Shown: in pieces, positions 19,801 to 29,161 of the stretch
Numbering within the stretch: the stretch's first letter is position 1
Layout: each line of letters starts with the position of its first letter
From: Crossiella sp. SN42
GTDB taxonomy: Bacteria > Actinomycetota > Actinomycetes > Mycobacteriales > Pseudonocardiaceae
Direction: 5' to 3'
Length of the DNA: 64,000 bases
NCBI RefSeq assembly: GCF_023897065.1
Contig: NZ_JAMHIV010000005.1
Coordinates: 62,001-126,000, forward strand
The notes under the pieces: model-generated
What the model was told of the DNA's origin: nothing
What the model saw: the letters and a program-made list of their open reading frames with translations, nothing else
Database searches by the model: none
Translations under genes and position numbers: made by a program

Positions 19801-19816
19801 GCACCGCCGGTGCGCC
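19798..19816 (+). terminator. Hairpin just after the B12 aptamer (candidate expression platform)
   Basis: A perfect 8-bp stem GGCGCACC/GGTGCGCC with a 3-nt loop immediately follows the B12 aptamer, about 280 nt before nrdA. It lacks a T-tract, so it may be a Rho-independent-like or pausing element. The rest of the leader to 20094 holds no gene that I can support. Confidence 0.45.
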
Positions 19817-20094
19817 TGGTTCGCGGTCTCGTGGGAAGGCCGAGCGGACGACTGGGCGGCGCATGCGCGCGCCCCGGTCGGCCCTCGCCTGCCTCTGACT
19901 CCGCGGCCCACTGACGCCGACGCTCGCGAGGAGAGACGACCTGTATGACCGCATCGCCTGCGAGCTGTAGCGAGCCTCAGAGCTAGCCAGTTTCACCCCG
20001 CTCTTCCCCAGCGACGGCAACCGAACCCGGCTCCGGGTCCTCGGCCGCCCGGCGCTGCCCTCAACCGTCCAGCACACCTTTTGGAGCAGCTTTC

Positions 20095-22920
20095 GTGTCA
20101 GTGCATTCGCCAGAGATCGCAGCCGGCGCGGTCACGGTGATCCGCCGCAACGGCGCGGTGTCCCCGTTCGAGGCGGCCAAGATCACGGCCGCGATGACCA
20201 AGGCCTTCCTCGCCGTGGAAGGCACCGACGCGGGTTCCTCGCCCCGCGTGCGCGAACAGATCGCCGAGCTGACCGCCTCGGTGACGCAGGGCCTGCTGCG
20301 GCACGCCGGCCCGGACCGGCCGCTGCACATCGAGCAGATCCAGGACCAGGTCGAGCTGACCCTGATGCGGGCCGGGCACCAGAAGGTCGCCCGCGCCTAC
20401 GTGCTCTACCGCGAGGAGCACAACAAGGCCCGCGAGCAGGCCACGCCCAAGCCCGCGCCGAAGTTCTCCGTGCGCCAGGCCGACGGCACGCTGATCCCGC
20501 TGGACACCGACCGGCTGGCGCTGGTCATCTCCGAGTCCTGCGCGGACCTGACGGCGGTGGACAGCGAGGCGGTGCTGGCCGAGACGCTGCGCAACCTCTA
20601 CAACGGCATCAGCCCCGCCGAGCTGAGCATCGCGCCGGTGATGGCCGCGCGCACCATGGTCGAGACCGACCCGAACTACTCCTACGTCAGCGCCCGGCTG
20701 CTGATGGACAAGCTGCGCGGCGAGGCGCTGACCTTCCTGGCCGGTGAGCACCGGGTGGCCAGCCACGCGCAGATGACCAGGGAGTACCCCACCTACTTCG
20801 CCGAGTTCATCCGGCGCGGGGTGGAGCTGGACCAGCTGGACACCGAGCTGGCCAAGTTCGACCTGGAGCGCCTCGGCGCCGCACTGGTGGCCGACCGGGA
20901 CCTGAAGTTCCAGTTCCTGGGCATGCAGACGCTCTACGACCGCTACCTGCTGCACAGCGACGAGCACCGCTACGAGCTGCCGCAGGCCTTCTTCATGCGG
21001 GTCGCGATGGGCCTGGCGCTGCGCGAGGACGACCGCGAGGCGCGGGCGATCGAGTTCTACGACCTGATCTCCAGCTTCGACTTCATGTGCTCCACGCCGA
21101 CGCTGTTCAACGCGGGCACCACCCGCTCGCAGCTGTCCTCCTGCTTCCTCACCACGGTGGGCGATGACCTGGAGGGCATCTTCCACGGCATCAGCAACAA
21201 CGCGCTGCTGTCGAAGTACGCCGGCGGGCTGGGCAACGACTGGACGCCGGTGCGCGGCATCGGCGCGCACATCAAGGGCACCAACGGCAAGTCCCAGGGC
21301 GTGGTGCCGTTCCTGAAGATCGCCAACGACACCGCGGTGGCGGTGAACCAGGGCGGCAAGCGCAAGGGCGCGGTCTGCGCGTACCTGGAAACCTGGCACA
21401 TCGACGTCGAGGAGTTCCTCGACCTGCGCAAGAACACCGGCGACGACCGGCGGCGCACGCACGACATGAACACCGCGAACTGGGTGCCGGATGAGTTCCT
21501 GCGCCGGGTCCGCGCGGACGGGCAGTGGACGCTGTTCTCCCCGGACGAGGTGCCGGACCTGCACGACTCCTACGGCCTGGAGTTCTCCCGCAAGTACGCC
21601 GAGTACGAGGCGGCCGCCGACCGCGGCGAGATCCGGGTCTTCCGCCGGGTGCAGGCCAAGGACCTGTGGCGGCGCATGCTGACCATGCTGTTCGAGACCG
21701 GGCACCCGTGGATCACCTTCAAGGACCCGTGCAACCTGCGCTCCCCGCAGCAGCACTCCGGCGTGGTGCACTCCTCGAACCTGTGCACCGAGATCACCCT
21801 CAACACCACGATCGACGAGGTCGCGGTGTGCAACCTGGGTTCGGTCAACCTGGCCCAGCACGTGACCGCCGAGGGCATCGACCACGCCCGGCTGGAGAAG
21901 ACCGTGCGCACCGCGGTCCGCATGCTGGACAACGTGATCGACGTGAACTTCTACACCATCCCGGAAGCGCGCCGGTCGAACCTGCGGCACCGTCCGGTGG
22001 GGCTTGGCCTGATGGGCTACCAGGACGCGCTCTACGCGCTGCGGCTGCCGATGGCATCCCCCGGCGCGGTGGAGTTCGCCGACCGCAGCATGGAGGAGAT
22101 CTCCTACTACGCCATCTCCGCCTCCGCTGAGCTGGCCGCCGAGCGCGGCGCCTACGAGTCCTTCCCGGGTTCCTTGTGGAGCAAGGGGATCCTGCCGATC
22201 GACTCGGTGCAGATCCTGGCCGACAACCGGGAGGGCGACCTCGCGGTGGACCGTTCGTCCACTTTGGACTGGGACACGCTGCGGGCGCGCGTGGTCGAGG
22301 TCGGCATGCGCAACTCCAACGTGATGGCCATCGCGCCGACCGCGACGATCGCCAACATCACCGGGGTCAACCAGTCGATCGAACCGCTGTACCGCAACCT
22401 GTACGTGAAGTCGAACATGTCCGGCGACTTCACCGTGGTCAACCCGCAGCTGGTGCGCGAGCTGAAGGAGCGCGGGCTGTGGGACGAGGTGATGATCGGC
22501 GACCTGAAGTACTTCGACGGCAGCCTCGGCGCCATCGAGCGCATCCCGGCTGAGCTGAAGTCCTTGTACGCCACCGCGTTCGAGCTGGACAGCGAGTGGC
22601 TGATCGAGGCGGCGGCCCGGCGGCAGAAGTGGATCGACCAGGCCCAGTCGCTCAACCTGTACATGGCCAAGCCCAGCGGCAAGAAGCTGGACTCGCTGTA
22701 CCAGCTGGCCTGGCTGCGCGGCCTGAAGACCACGTACTACCTGCGCGCCCAGAGCGCCACGCACGTGGAGAAGTCCACCCTGCGCGGCACCGACGGCAAG
22801 CTCAACGCGGTCTCCCCCGTGCTCAGCACCCCCGCGCCCGCGCCCTCCCCGGCCGCCACCGAGGCCGCCGAGGCGCTGGCCTGCTCCATCACCGACCCCG
22901 ACTGCGAGGCCTGCCAGTGA
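20095..22920 (+). CDS. nrdA: Class Ia ribonucleoside-diphosphate reductase, alpha subunit
   Basis: 941 residues. An N-terminal ATP-cone (about 12-105, [18 protein letters not shown]) senses dATP/ATP. The R1 barrel has the active-site triad Asn562, Cys564 and Glu566 (SNLCTEI). The C-terminal tail ends in DCEACQ, the redox cysteine pair re-reduced by thioredoxin-like proteins. It makes dNDPs for DNA synthesis using the tyrosyl/metal radical of NrdB. The GTG at 20095 has GGAG 9 nt upstream. The stop overlaps the nrdB start (GTGA). Control by the B12 riboswitch is strongly indicated. Confidence 0.96.
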   Translation: MSVHSPEIAAGAVTVIRRNGAVSPFEAAKITAAMTKAFLAVEGTDAGSSPRVREQIAELTASVTQGLLRHAGPDRPLHIEQIQDQVELTLMRAGHQKVARAYVLYREEHNKAREQATPKPAPKFSVRQADGTLIPLDTDRLALVISESCADLTAVDSEAVLAETLRNLYNGISPAELSIAPVMAARTMVETDPNYSYVSARLLMDKLRGEALTFLAGEHRVASHAQMTREYPTYFAEFIRRGVELDQLDTELAKFDLERLGAALVADRDLKFQFLGMQTLYDRYLLHSDEHRYELPQAFFMRVAMGLALREDDREARAIEFYDLISSFDFMCSTPTLFNAGTTRSQLSSCFLTTVGDDLEGIFHGISNNALLSKYAGGLGNDWTPVRGIGAHIKGTNGKSQGVVPFLKIANDTAVAVNQGGKRKGAVCAYLETWHIDVEEFLDLRKNTGDDRRRTHDMNTANWVPDEFLRRVRADGQWTLFSPDEVPDLHDSYGLEFSRKYAEYEAAADRGEIRVFRRVQAKDLWRRMLTMLFETGHPWITFKDPCNLRSPQQHSGVVHSSNLCTEITLNTTIDEVAVCNLGSVNLAQHVTAEGIDHARLEKTVRTAVRMLDNVIDVNFYTIPEARRSNLRHRPVGLGLMGYQDALYALRLPMASPGAVEFADRSMEEISYYAISASAELAAERGAYESFPGSLWSKGILPIDSVQILADNREGDLAVDRSSTLDWDTLRARVVEVGMRNSNVMAIAPTATIANITGVNQSIEPLYRNLYVKSNMSGDFTVVNPQLVRELKERGLWDEVMIGDLKYFDGSLGAIERIPAELKSLYATAFELDSEWLIEAAARRQKWIDQAQSLNLYMAKPSGKKLDSLYQLAWLRGLKTTYYLRAQSATHVEKSTLRGTDGKLNAVSPVLSTPAPAPSPAATEAAEALACSITDPDCEACQ

Positions 22921-23993
22921 CCGCCCTTGAGCCCACCGTCGACGCCACCGGCCTCGGCGAGATCGACCGCTCCGGCGGCCGGGTCAGCGTCGACGACAAG
23001 GCGATGATCAACTGCCGGGCCGACGTCAACCAGCTGCTGCCGCTGAAGTACCACTGGGCCTGGGACAAGTACCTGGCCGGCTGCAACAACCACTGGATGC
23101 CCACCGAGGTGTCCATGCAGGCCGACATCGCGCTGTGGAAGTCCCCGAACGGCCTGACCGAGGACGAGCGCCGGGCGATCAAGCGCAACCTGGGCTTCTT
23201 CGCCACCTCGGAGTCGTTGGTGGCCAACAACATCGTGCTCGCGGTGTACCGGCACCTGACCAACCCGGAGTGCCGCCAGTACCTGCTGCGCCAGGCCTTC
23301 GAGGAGGCCGTGCACACGCACACCTTCCAGTACATCTGCGAGTCGCTCGGCCTGGACGAGGGCGAGCTGTTCAACATGTACCGCGAGGTGCCCTCCATCA
23401 CGGACAAGGCGGCCTGGGCGCTGCGGTACACGCAGAACCTGGAGGACCCGGACTTCAGCACCGGCACCCCGGAGAAGGACCAGGCGTTCCTGCGCGACCT
23501 GGTCGCCTTCTACGTGGTGTTCGAGGGCATGTGGTTCTACACCGGCTTCGCCCAGATCCTCTCCCTGGGCCGGCGGAACAAGATGGTCGGCATCGCCGAG
23601 CAGTACCAGTACATCCTGCGCGATGAGTCCATCCACCTGAACTTCGGCATCGACGCGATCAACCAGATCAAGATCGAGAACCCGCACCTGTGGACCGCGG
23701 AGTTCCAGGAGGAGATCCGCACCATGCTCCGCGAGGCCTGTGAGCTGGAGGTGGCCTACGGCCGCGACACCATGCCCAACGGCCTGCTCGGGCTCAACGC
23801 GGAGCTGTGCGAGCAGTACATGCACTTCATCACCAACCGCCGCTGCGCCCAGATCGGCCTGGCGCCGGTGTTCGCGGAGGCGGAGAACCCGTTCCCGTGG
23901 ATGTCGGAGATGATGGACCTGAAGAAGGAGAAGAACTTCTTCGAGACCAGGGTCATCGAGTACCAGAGCGGTGGCGCGCTGGACTGGGACTGA
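22917..23993 (+). CDS. nrdB: Ribonucleoside-diphosphate reductase, beta subunit
   Basis: 358-residue ferritin-like radical-generating subunit. Metal-ligand motifs are visible in [26 protein letters not shown] and [10 protein letters not shown]. It overlaps nrdA by 4 bp and is followed by a strong terminator, so the operon appears to be nrdAB only. In Streptomyces a third gene, nrdS, follows; here the next gene is unrelated. Confidence 0.95.
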   Translation: MTALEPTVDATGLGEIDRSGGRVSVDDKAMINCRADVNQLLPLKYHWAWDKYLAGCNNHWMPTEVSMQADIALWKSPNGLTEDERRAIKRNLGFFATSESLVANNIVLAVYRHLTNPECRQYLLRQAFEEAVHTHTFQYICESLGLDEGELFNMYREVPSITDKAAWALRYTQNLEDPDFSTGTPEKDQAFLRDLVAFYVVFEGMWFYTGFAQILSLGRRNKMVGIAEQYQYILRDESIHLNFGIDAINQIKIENPHLWTAEFQEEIRTMLREACELEVAYGRDTMPNGLLGLNAELCEQYMHFITNRRCAQIGLAPVFAEAENPFPWMSEMMDLKKEKNFFETRVIEYQSGGALDWD

Positions 23994-24005
23994 GCTCCGG
24001 CTGAG

Positions 24006-24048
24006 CAGCTGATGGCGTCGTCCCGCGGGGCGGCGCCATCGCTGTTTT
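24006..24048 (+). terminator. Rho-independent terminator after nrdB
   Basis: A long stem (GATGGCGTCGTCCC at 24011-24024 pairing with 24027-24040, with two G-U pairs, extended by CAGC/GCTG) followed by TTTT at 24044-24047. Confidence 0.75.
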
Positions 24049-24094
24049 CCCCGGTTCACCGGCCAGCCATCGCGACCGCGAGGCCCGCCGGGGA

Positions 24095-24100
24095 TAGCGT
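24095..24100 (+). promoter_or_regulatory. -10 hexamer, likely leaderless (first nuclease-like paralogue)
   Basis: TAGCGT lies exactly 6 nt before the ATG at 24107. The paralogue at 25780 has TAGCCT at the same spacing, so the arrangement is conserved along with the gene. Confidence 0.5.
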
Positions 24101-24106
24101 GTGATC

Positions 24107-25090
24107 ATGACCTGGGCAAGCCTCCGCCACATCACCTGGTCCCTGGCGCCGGACCTGCTCGGCGACCACCAGCTGGCCTTCTCCCGGGGCTCCGGCCGCT
24201 CCCGCCTGGAGGTCTCGCTGGCCCACCTGGTGCGGGTCAACGCGCTGGCCACGCTGAGCCCGACCCGGTTCGACAACCAGTTCGCCGAGACCCGGATCAT
24301 GCTGTCCTTCCTGCGCACTCCCGCCTCCGGGCAGCTGAGCCTGCGCGAGGAGTCGGTGCGCGGCAGCTCGCACCACATCCGGCAGTTCGTGGTGGAGTGC
24401 CTCGGCCTGGGCCTGCACTCCACCGCCGTCGGCGAGCCCCGCGTGCTGCCGATCGGACCGGACCGGGCCTACCGCAACCGCGGCGTGCGCCCTGACCTGC
24501 TCTTCGGCTGGCCGGGCCGCAGGCTCGCCGGGGAGGCCAAGGGCCGGGCCCGCAACCCGCCCTCCCGGGTGCTGGCCGAGCCCCGGCTGCGGCTGGAGAC
24601 CATGCTGGAGTGGTCGGCCCGGCACGACGACCACCCGTTCGTCATGACCTGGGCCTACGCCAGCGACCTGGGCATCACCGTGGACCTGTACCGCCCGGCC
24701 GACGGCTCCGCCTGGTTCGACGGCAACTCCGGCAAGGTCCGCACCGAGCTCTACCAGGGCCCCGCGGTGGACGACTCCGCCGTCGGCCCACTCGCCGAGG
24801 AGGCCGCGACCCGGGTCGTCGAGGTCGAGCGCTACCTGCACGAGACCGCCCCGCCCACCGAGCACACCCTGCTCGGCCACCGGCTGCGCGGCGCCCAGGC
24901 GCCCCTCGACCTGTTCGGCCTGGACAGCAGGCGGTACGCGCTGGCCGTGCTCGGCGAGGACCTGGACGAGGACGAGCACGCCGCACTGGGCTCCTCGCCC
25001 GCCGTGTCGGTCTCCGGGCGCATCGTGGTGGTGCTGGCCACCGACGGCGGGGACCCGTGGACGGCGATAAAAGAAGAAGGTCTGGCCTGA
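24107..25090 (+). CDS. Uncharacterised protein with PD-(D/E)XK nuclease-like core (paralogue 1)
   Basis: 327 residues, cytoplasmic; I do not recognise a named family. The centre reads RPDLLFGWPGRRLAGEAKGR: Asp130, then Glu143-Ala-Lys145, the spacing of a PD-(D/E)XK nuclease active site. Glu97 in the preceding helix (FVVECLG) fits the usual helix-1 acid. A nuclease-like fold is inference. It is about 40% identical by eye to the protein at 25780, best over residues 88-180 (SSHHIRQFVVE, LPIGPDRAYRNRG, HPFVMTWAYAS). It follows the nrdB terminator and has its own leaderless-type promoter. Its stop abuts the next gene, with which it may form an operon. A GTG 6 nt upstream (24101) is an alternative start. 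Confidence 0.75.
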   Translation: MTWASLRHITWSLAPDLLGDHQLAFSRGSGRSRLEVSLAHLVRVNALATLSPTRFDNQFAETRIMLSFLRTPASGQLSLREESVRGSSHHIRQFVVECLGLGLHSTAVGEPRVLPIGPDRAYRNRGVRPDLLFGWPGRRLAGEAKGRARNPPSRVLAEPRLRLETMLEWSARHDDHPFVMTWAYASDLGITVDLYRPADGSAWFDGNSGKVRTELYQGPAVDDSAVGPLAEEAATRVVEVERYLHETAPPTEHTLLGHRLRGAQAPLDLFGLDSRRYALAVLGEDLDEDEHAALGSSPAVSVSGRIVVVLATDGGDPWTAIKEEGLA

Positions 25091-25657
25091 ATGTCGAAAA
25101 CGACCGATCCCGTTCGACGCACGGGTATGACCGACTCAACGCACGAGCCCATCGCGACCCGCAACCTCGACCAGTACGGCTCCGCGGAACTGCCGTGGAG
25201 CCGGCCCCGCGACATTCTCGCCGCGGACACCCCCAAAGCCGACCTCACCTTCTTCGTGGCCACCGTGCGCCCCGATGGAAGACCGCATTCAGCAGGCGTC
25301 GGAGCCGTCTGGGTAGATGACGCGTTGTATTTCGTCAGCGGCCCCGGCACCCGCAAGTCCCGCAACCTGGCGGTGAATCCGGCGTGCACCGTCTCGGTCC
25401 GGCTGCGCGGCGTTGACCTGGTGCTGGAGGGTTCGGCGCACCGGGTCACCGAGGCCGCTGACCTGGAGAAGCTGGCTGAGGTCTACCGGAGCGGCGGGTG
25501 GCCGGCGACGGTGACGGATGAGGGGTTCACCGCTCCGTTCACGGCACCGAGCGCGGGGCCGCCGCCGTGGCATGTGTACCGGCTCACGCTGCACACCGCG
25601 ATCGGCGTGGCCACCGCGGAACCGCACGGCGCCACCCGCTGGGACTTCGCGCACTAG
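25091..25657 (+). CDS. Pyridoxamine 5'-phosphate oxidase-like (FMN/F420-binding) protein
   Basis: 188 residues of the split-barrel flavin-binding fold: FFVATVRPDGRPHSAGVGAVWVDDALYFVSG, then GTRKSRNLAVNPACTVSVRL, the pattern of PPOX-type and F420-dependent reductases. The substrate is unknown. The ATG follows directly on the stop of paralogue 1 with AAGAAGAAGG about 10 nt upstream, so it is probably cotranscribed. A second in-frame ATG (25127) would remove 12 residues with no typical fold content. Confidence 0.82.
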   Translation: MSKTTDPVRRTGMTDSTHEPIATRNLDQYGSAELPWSRPRDILAADTPKADLTFFVATVRPDGRPHSAGVGAVWVDDALYFVSGPGTRKSRNLAVNPACTVSVRLRGVDLVLEGSAHRVTEAADLEKLAEVYRSGGWPATVTDEGFTAPFTAPSAGPPPWHVYRLTLHTAIGVATAEPHGATRWDFAH

Positions 25658-25731
25658 ATGGCCTGCCCCGCCAGGTGAGAACGTGGCACCGCGGGCACGA
25701 CCTCCCAGCTCCACCGTTGACCTGATCGTGT

Positions 25732-25762
25732 GGGGTCGCCCGGCACTGCCCGAGGCGACCCC
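25732..25762 (+). terminator. Hairpin terminator after the PPOX gene
   Basis: A perfect 9-bp stem GGGGTCGCC/GGCGACCCC with a 13-nt loop, ending 5 nt before the -10 of the next gene. It separates the transcription units. Confidence 0.55.
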
Positions 25763-25767
25763 GCGGC

Positions 25768-25773
25768 TAGCCT
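25768..25773 (+). promoter_or_regulatory. -10 hexamer, likely leaderless (second nuclease-like paralogue)
   Basis: TAGCCT exactly 6 nt before the GTG at 25780; no Shine-Dalgarno sequence. Same layout as paralogue 1. Confidence 0.5.
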
Positions 25774-25779
25774 GGCTTG

Positions 25780-26910
25780 GTGACCTGGGTGATGTTGCGC
25801 GACTTCAGCTGGACCGTCGATCCCAGTCAGACAGGTATCGCCCGTCTCAGCGCGGAGCTGACACCGCGCACCCGGCGGCTCGACATCAACCTCGCCCGGC
25901 TGGTCGAGATCAACACACTGGCCACTCCCTGTCCGGCACGGTTCGAAAGTCACTTCCCCGAAGCCCGCATCCTGCTGTCCTACCTGGACACTCCTGAGAA
26001 CGGGCCGCTAAGGCTCAAGCCCGATGTGGTGCGGACCAGCTCGCACCACCTTCGGCACTTCGTCGTGGAGTCGCTGGGCATGGCCATGCTCACCGCTGCG
26101 GTAGAGGCGAGCTCCCGCTGGCACCGCAGCGGATCACTGCACCATCTCGACGCGTTGCCGATAGGCCCGGACAAGTCCTACCGGAAGCGAGGCATCAAGC
26201 CAGACTTGTTGTTCGGCTGGCCGAAGAAGCAGCTCGCAGGTGAGGCCCGCGGGCGATACCGCAAGGCACCGTCAAAGGCATTGGCGGAGAACCTAAGGCG
26301 TCTCAACGAGCTGCTGACGTGGTCCGAATACCATCGGGACCACCCATTCGTCATGTCATGGGCCTACGCGAGCGAGCACGGGGTGACGGTGGACCTGTTC
26401 GCGCCTCGCCGCAAGCCGAGCCGACCTGCCAGCCCGCCTGGCAAAACTTCGCGGGAGGCGCGTGGCAGCTCAGTGGAACGTGCCGCGAGATCGTTCACCT
26501 ACCAGCGCCTAGAGGTTCCAGCCTGGCTGACAGAACGCGACAACCGCGCCACCCTGGATGACTGGACCTCCGTCCACCAACTCGCCGAACGTGCCCAAGC
26601 CCATCGCCACACCGTCCAAGAAACACTGTTCGCCAGCGCGCCGCCGGTAGAAGACCACCTCGTGTCGGGGCGGCGACTCCACGGGGCCTGGGCTCCGCTC
26701 AACCTGTTCGGCCAAGATGACCGGCGACTCTCCTTCGGAGTCCTCGACGAGGCGCTATCGCCAGAAGAGCAAGGCGTGACGTTGCGTCGCCTCCGTCGGC
26801 GAGCAGCGGAGTATCCGGGCACCAGCGTTCATATCGCAGGCCGTCTGGTCATCCTGGTTTCAAGCAACACGCGTGGCGGGCCGTGGGATCTACTCGCTGA
26901 CCGTGGGTAG
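25780..26910 (+). CDS. Uncharacterised PD-(D/E)XK-like protein, catalytic Lys replaced by Arg (paralogue 2)
   Basis: 376 residues, homologous along its length to the protein at 24107. The core reads KPDLLFGWPKKQLAGEARGR: Asp142 and Glu155 are kept, but the Lys of ExK is Arg157. It has about 40 extra residues around position 215-255 (Arg/Ser-rich, RRKPSRPASPPGKTSREARG). Third codon positions are visibly less GC-rich than in the neighbours, which suggests more recent acquisition or relaxed constraint. No named family is recognised; a changed or lost nuclease activity is inference. It may act as a partner of paralogue 1. Confidence 0.7.
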   Translation: MTWVMLRDFSWTVDPSQTGIARLSAELTPRTRRLDINLARLVEINTLATPCPARFESHFPEARILLSYLDTPENGPLRLKPDVVRTSSHHLRHFVVESLGMAMLTAAVEASSRWHRSGSLHHLDALPIGPDKSYRKRGIKPDLLFGWPKKQLAGEARGRYRKAPSKALAENLRRLNELLTWSEYHRDHPFVMSWAYASEHGVTVDLFAPRRKPSRPASPPGKTSREARGSSVERAARSFTYQRLEVPAWLTERDNRATLDDWTSVHQLAERAQAHRHTVQETLFASAPPVEDHLVSGRRLHGAWAPLNLFGQDDRRLSFGVLDEALSPEEQGVTLRRLRRRAAEYPGTSVHIAGRLVILVSSNTRGGPWDLLADRG

Positions 26911-26929
26911 TTCCTCCCCATTCGCGCGT

Positions 26930-26979
26930 ATACCGCACCATTGACCGAGTGCGGTTGCCGGTATCCCGGGGTTCAATGG
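26930..26979 (+). promoter_or_regulatory. Leader region with alternative base-pairing upstream of the c-di-GMP gene
   Basis: Three short inverted repeats compete: 26930-26935 with 26959-26964, 26932-26938 with 26949-26955 (ACCGCAC/GTGCGGT), and 26938-26944 with 26973-26979 (CCATTGA/TCAATGG). They share bases, so not all can form at once. It does not match the known c-di-GMP riboswitch consensus. It could equally be a terminator region of the preceding gene. Confidence 0.35.
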
Positions 26980-27043
26980 TTCTGCATACCCCGTGGGTGG
27001 GGCATGATGCGGCCGCGGGTGTGTTTCGAGCAAGGGGTCGTGC

Positions 27044-29161
27044 ATGGACGTAAGCAGCCGTCCGGCCGGTGATCGCCGGTGGCTGGCCTACCTGCTCATC
27101 GGGCTCGCCTTCGTCGGGATCTACTTCCTGATCCCGACCGATGACGGCGGCCGGATCGCCAGGTTCGTCGTGTACTGCCTGATCACCTCCTCGGCGGCGG
27201 TGGCCGCGCTGTACGGGGTGCGGCGGAACCGGCCGCGGCCGTTGCGGCCCTGGCTGCTGATCGCGCTCGGGCAGGTCGTGTACGCGGTGGCCGACATCTG
27301 CTTCTACGTGGCGCACTACGTGCTGCGCGATCCGACCTACCCGAACGTGGCCGACATCTTCTACCTGGGTCACTACCCGCTGGTCGTGGCCGGTCTGCTG
27401 CTGCTGATCCGGATGCGCAGCCCCGGCCGCGACCTGCCGGGGCTGCTGGACGCGGCGGTGCTGTCGGTGAGCGCGGGCATGATGTCCTGGCTCTACCTGA
27501 TCGGGCCCCGGGCGCGGCTGGACTCGCCGTTGCTGGTCAAGGCGGCCTCGCTGGCCTATCCGATGATGGACCTGGCGATGCTGGCGGTGGCCATCCGGCT
27601 GATCATGGGTGGCGGGCGGCGGCCGATGGCGTTCACGCTGCTGAGCACCAACCTGCTGGCGCTGTTCGCGGCCGACTCGCTCTACGTGCTGCAACAGCTC
27701 GACGGCAGCTACACCGCGGGCAACTACCTGGACGCGATCTGGCTGACCTCCAACCTGGCCCTCGGCGCGGCCGCGCTGCACCCGACCATGCGGCAGGTCG
27801 GCGAGCGCGCGGAGCGCAACACCGACACCGGGCCGAGCCTGGCCAGGATGTCGGTGCTGTCCGCGGCCGCGCTGCTGGCGCCGGTGCTGCTGCTGGTCCA
27901 GACCGCCAACGGGGACCTCAGCGGGGTGCCGGTGATCGCGGTGGCCTGTGCGCTGCTGTTCGGGCTGACCATCGCCAGGCTGGCCGGGCTGGTCTCGGCG
28001 CAGCGGCGGCTGGCCATCACCGATGTGCTCACCGGGCTGCACACCCGGCGGTTCTTCGAGGCGCACCTGCCGATCGAGATCGCGCGGGCGAAACGGGCCG
28101 ACGGGCACCTGGCGGTGTTCATCGTGGACGTGGACCACTTCAAGTCGATCAACGACCGGTACGGCCACCCGGCAGGCGACCACGTGCTGGTGGAGATCGC
28201 CAACCGGTTGGGCGCCTGCGCCCGCGCCGGGGACGTGGTGGCCCGCTACGGCGGCGAGGAGTTCGCGCTGCTGTTCCCGGACGCCAGTCCCACCGAGCTG
28301 CCCGGGATCGCCGAACGCCTGCGGCACTGCGTGGCCAGCAGCCCCATCACCGTTTCCGCCGACACGTGGATCGCGGTCACCGTCTCGGTCGGCACCGCCT
28401 GCTACCCGCTGCACGGCGAGCAGCCCAGCGAGCTGGTCGCGGTGGCCGACCGGGCGCTGTACGCGGCCAAGTCGCAGGGCCGGGACCGGATCGTGGTGGG
28501 CCGCGCGCCGGAGTCGCCGGCGGGCCAGGTCGCCGACCACGCGGCCATGGTGGACTACCTGCGGCAGGTCGCCGACGAGGTGGACGGCAAGCTGGCCGGG
28601 CAGGAGCACAGCCGGGCGATCAGCCGGTGGGCGCGCGAGGTCGCCGAGGCGATGAAGCTGGGTGCGGAGACCGCGCACCAGGCCGGGCTGGGCGGGCGGC
28701 TGCACGACATCGGCAAGATCGTCGTGCCGCCGGAGGTGCTGACCAAGCCGGGCAGGCTGGACGAGCAGGAGTGGGCGCTGATGCGCCAGCACCCCGACCA
28801 CGGCTACCGGCTGGCCGCGATGGTGCCGGACTTCGAGGCGATCGCCGAGATCATCCGCCAGCACCACGAGCGCTTCGACGGCAGCGGCTACCCGCTGGGG
28901 CTGGCCGGCACGGACATCCGGATCGAGGCGCGGATCATCGCGGTCTGCGACGCGTGGGCGGCGATGCGCTCGGACCGGCCGTACCAGCGGGCGCTCAGCG
29001 AACGGCAGGCGCTGCACGAGCTGCGGGAGGGCAGCGGCGGCCAGTTCGACCCGGACGTGGTGGCCGCGTTCCTGAAGCTCCAGCGGCGCGGGGCGGTGGG
29101 CACGCTGCGCCCGATCCGCCCCGCCGCCGAGGAGAGCCAGGACCGCAGCTACCGGACCTGA
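27044..29161 (+). CDS. Membrane-bound GGDEF and HD-GYP c-di-GMP turnover protein
   Basis: 705 residues. Around nine hydrophobic segments occupy the first 320 residues (membrane sensor). A GGDEF domain follows with intact GGEEF (about 404) and the RxxD inhibitory site (RAGD) five residues upstream. A C-terminal HD-GYP domain has LHDIGK (about 553) and HHERFDGSGYPLG (about 607), so cyclase and phosphodiesterase motifs both look intact. It probably makes and/or degrades c-di-GMP, which controls development in actinomycetes. ATG at 27044 has AAGGGG 7 nt upstream. Its 3' end overlaps the convergent tenA-like gene by 13 bp. Confidence 0.92.
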   Translation: MDVSSRPAGDRRWLAYLLIGLAFVGIYFLIPTDDGGRIARFVVYCLITSSAAVAALYGVRRNRPRPLRPWLLIALGQVVYAVADICFYVAHYVLRDPTYPNVADIFYLGHYPLVVAGLLLLIRMRSPGRDLPGLLDAAVLSVSAGMMSWLYLIGPRARLDSPLLVKAASLAYPMMDLAMLAVAIRLIMGGGRRPMAFTLLSTNLLALFAADSLYVLQQLDGSYTAGNYLDAIWLTSNLALGAAALHPTMRQVGERAERNTDTGPSLARMSVLSAAALLAPVLLLVQTANGDLSGVPVIAVACALLFGLTIARLAGLVSAQRRLAITDVLTGLHTRRFFEAHLPIEIARAKRADGHLAVFIVDVDHFKSINDRYGHPAGDHVLVEIANRLGACARAGDVVARYGGEEFALLFPDASPTELPGIAERLRHCVASSPITVSADTWIAVTVSVGTACYPLHGEQPSELVAVADRALYAAKSQGRDRIVVGRAPESPAGQVADHAAMVDYLRQVADEVDGKLAGQEHSRAISRWAREVAEAMKLGAETAHQAGLGGRLHDIGKIVVPPEVLTKPGRLDEQEWALMRQHPDHGYRLAAMVPDFEAIAEIIRQHHERFDGSGYPLGLAGTDIRIEARIIAVCDAWAAMRSDRPYQRALSERQALHELREGSGGQFDPDVVAAFLKLQRRGAVGTLRPIRPAAEESQDRSYRT

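Noticed and set aside
20098-22764. Very long minus-strand open frame opposite nrdA
   Set aside because: It mirrors nrdA in high-GC DNA, has low-complexity composition and no family motifs, while nrdA is unmistakable.
24107-26910. Restriction-modification system
   Set aside because: There is no methyltransferase or specificity gene near; only nuclease-like motifs support a nuclease idea.
26930-26979. c-di-GMP riboswitch upstream of the GGDEF gene
   Set aside because: The conserved GEMM-I and GEMM-II core sequences are not present.
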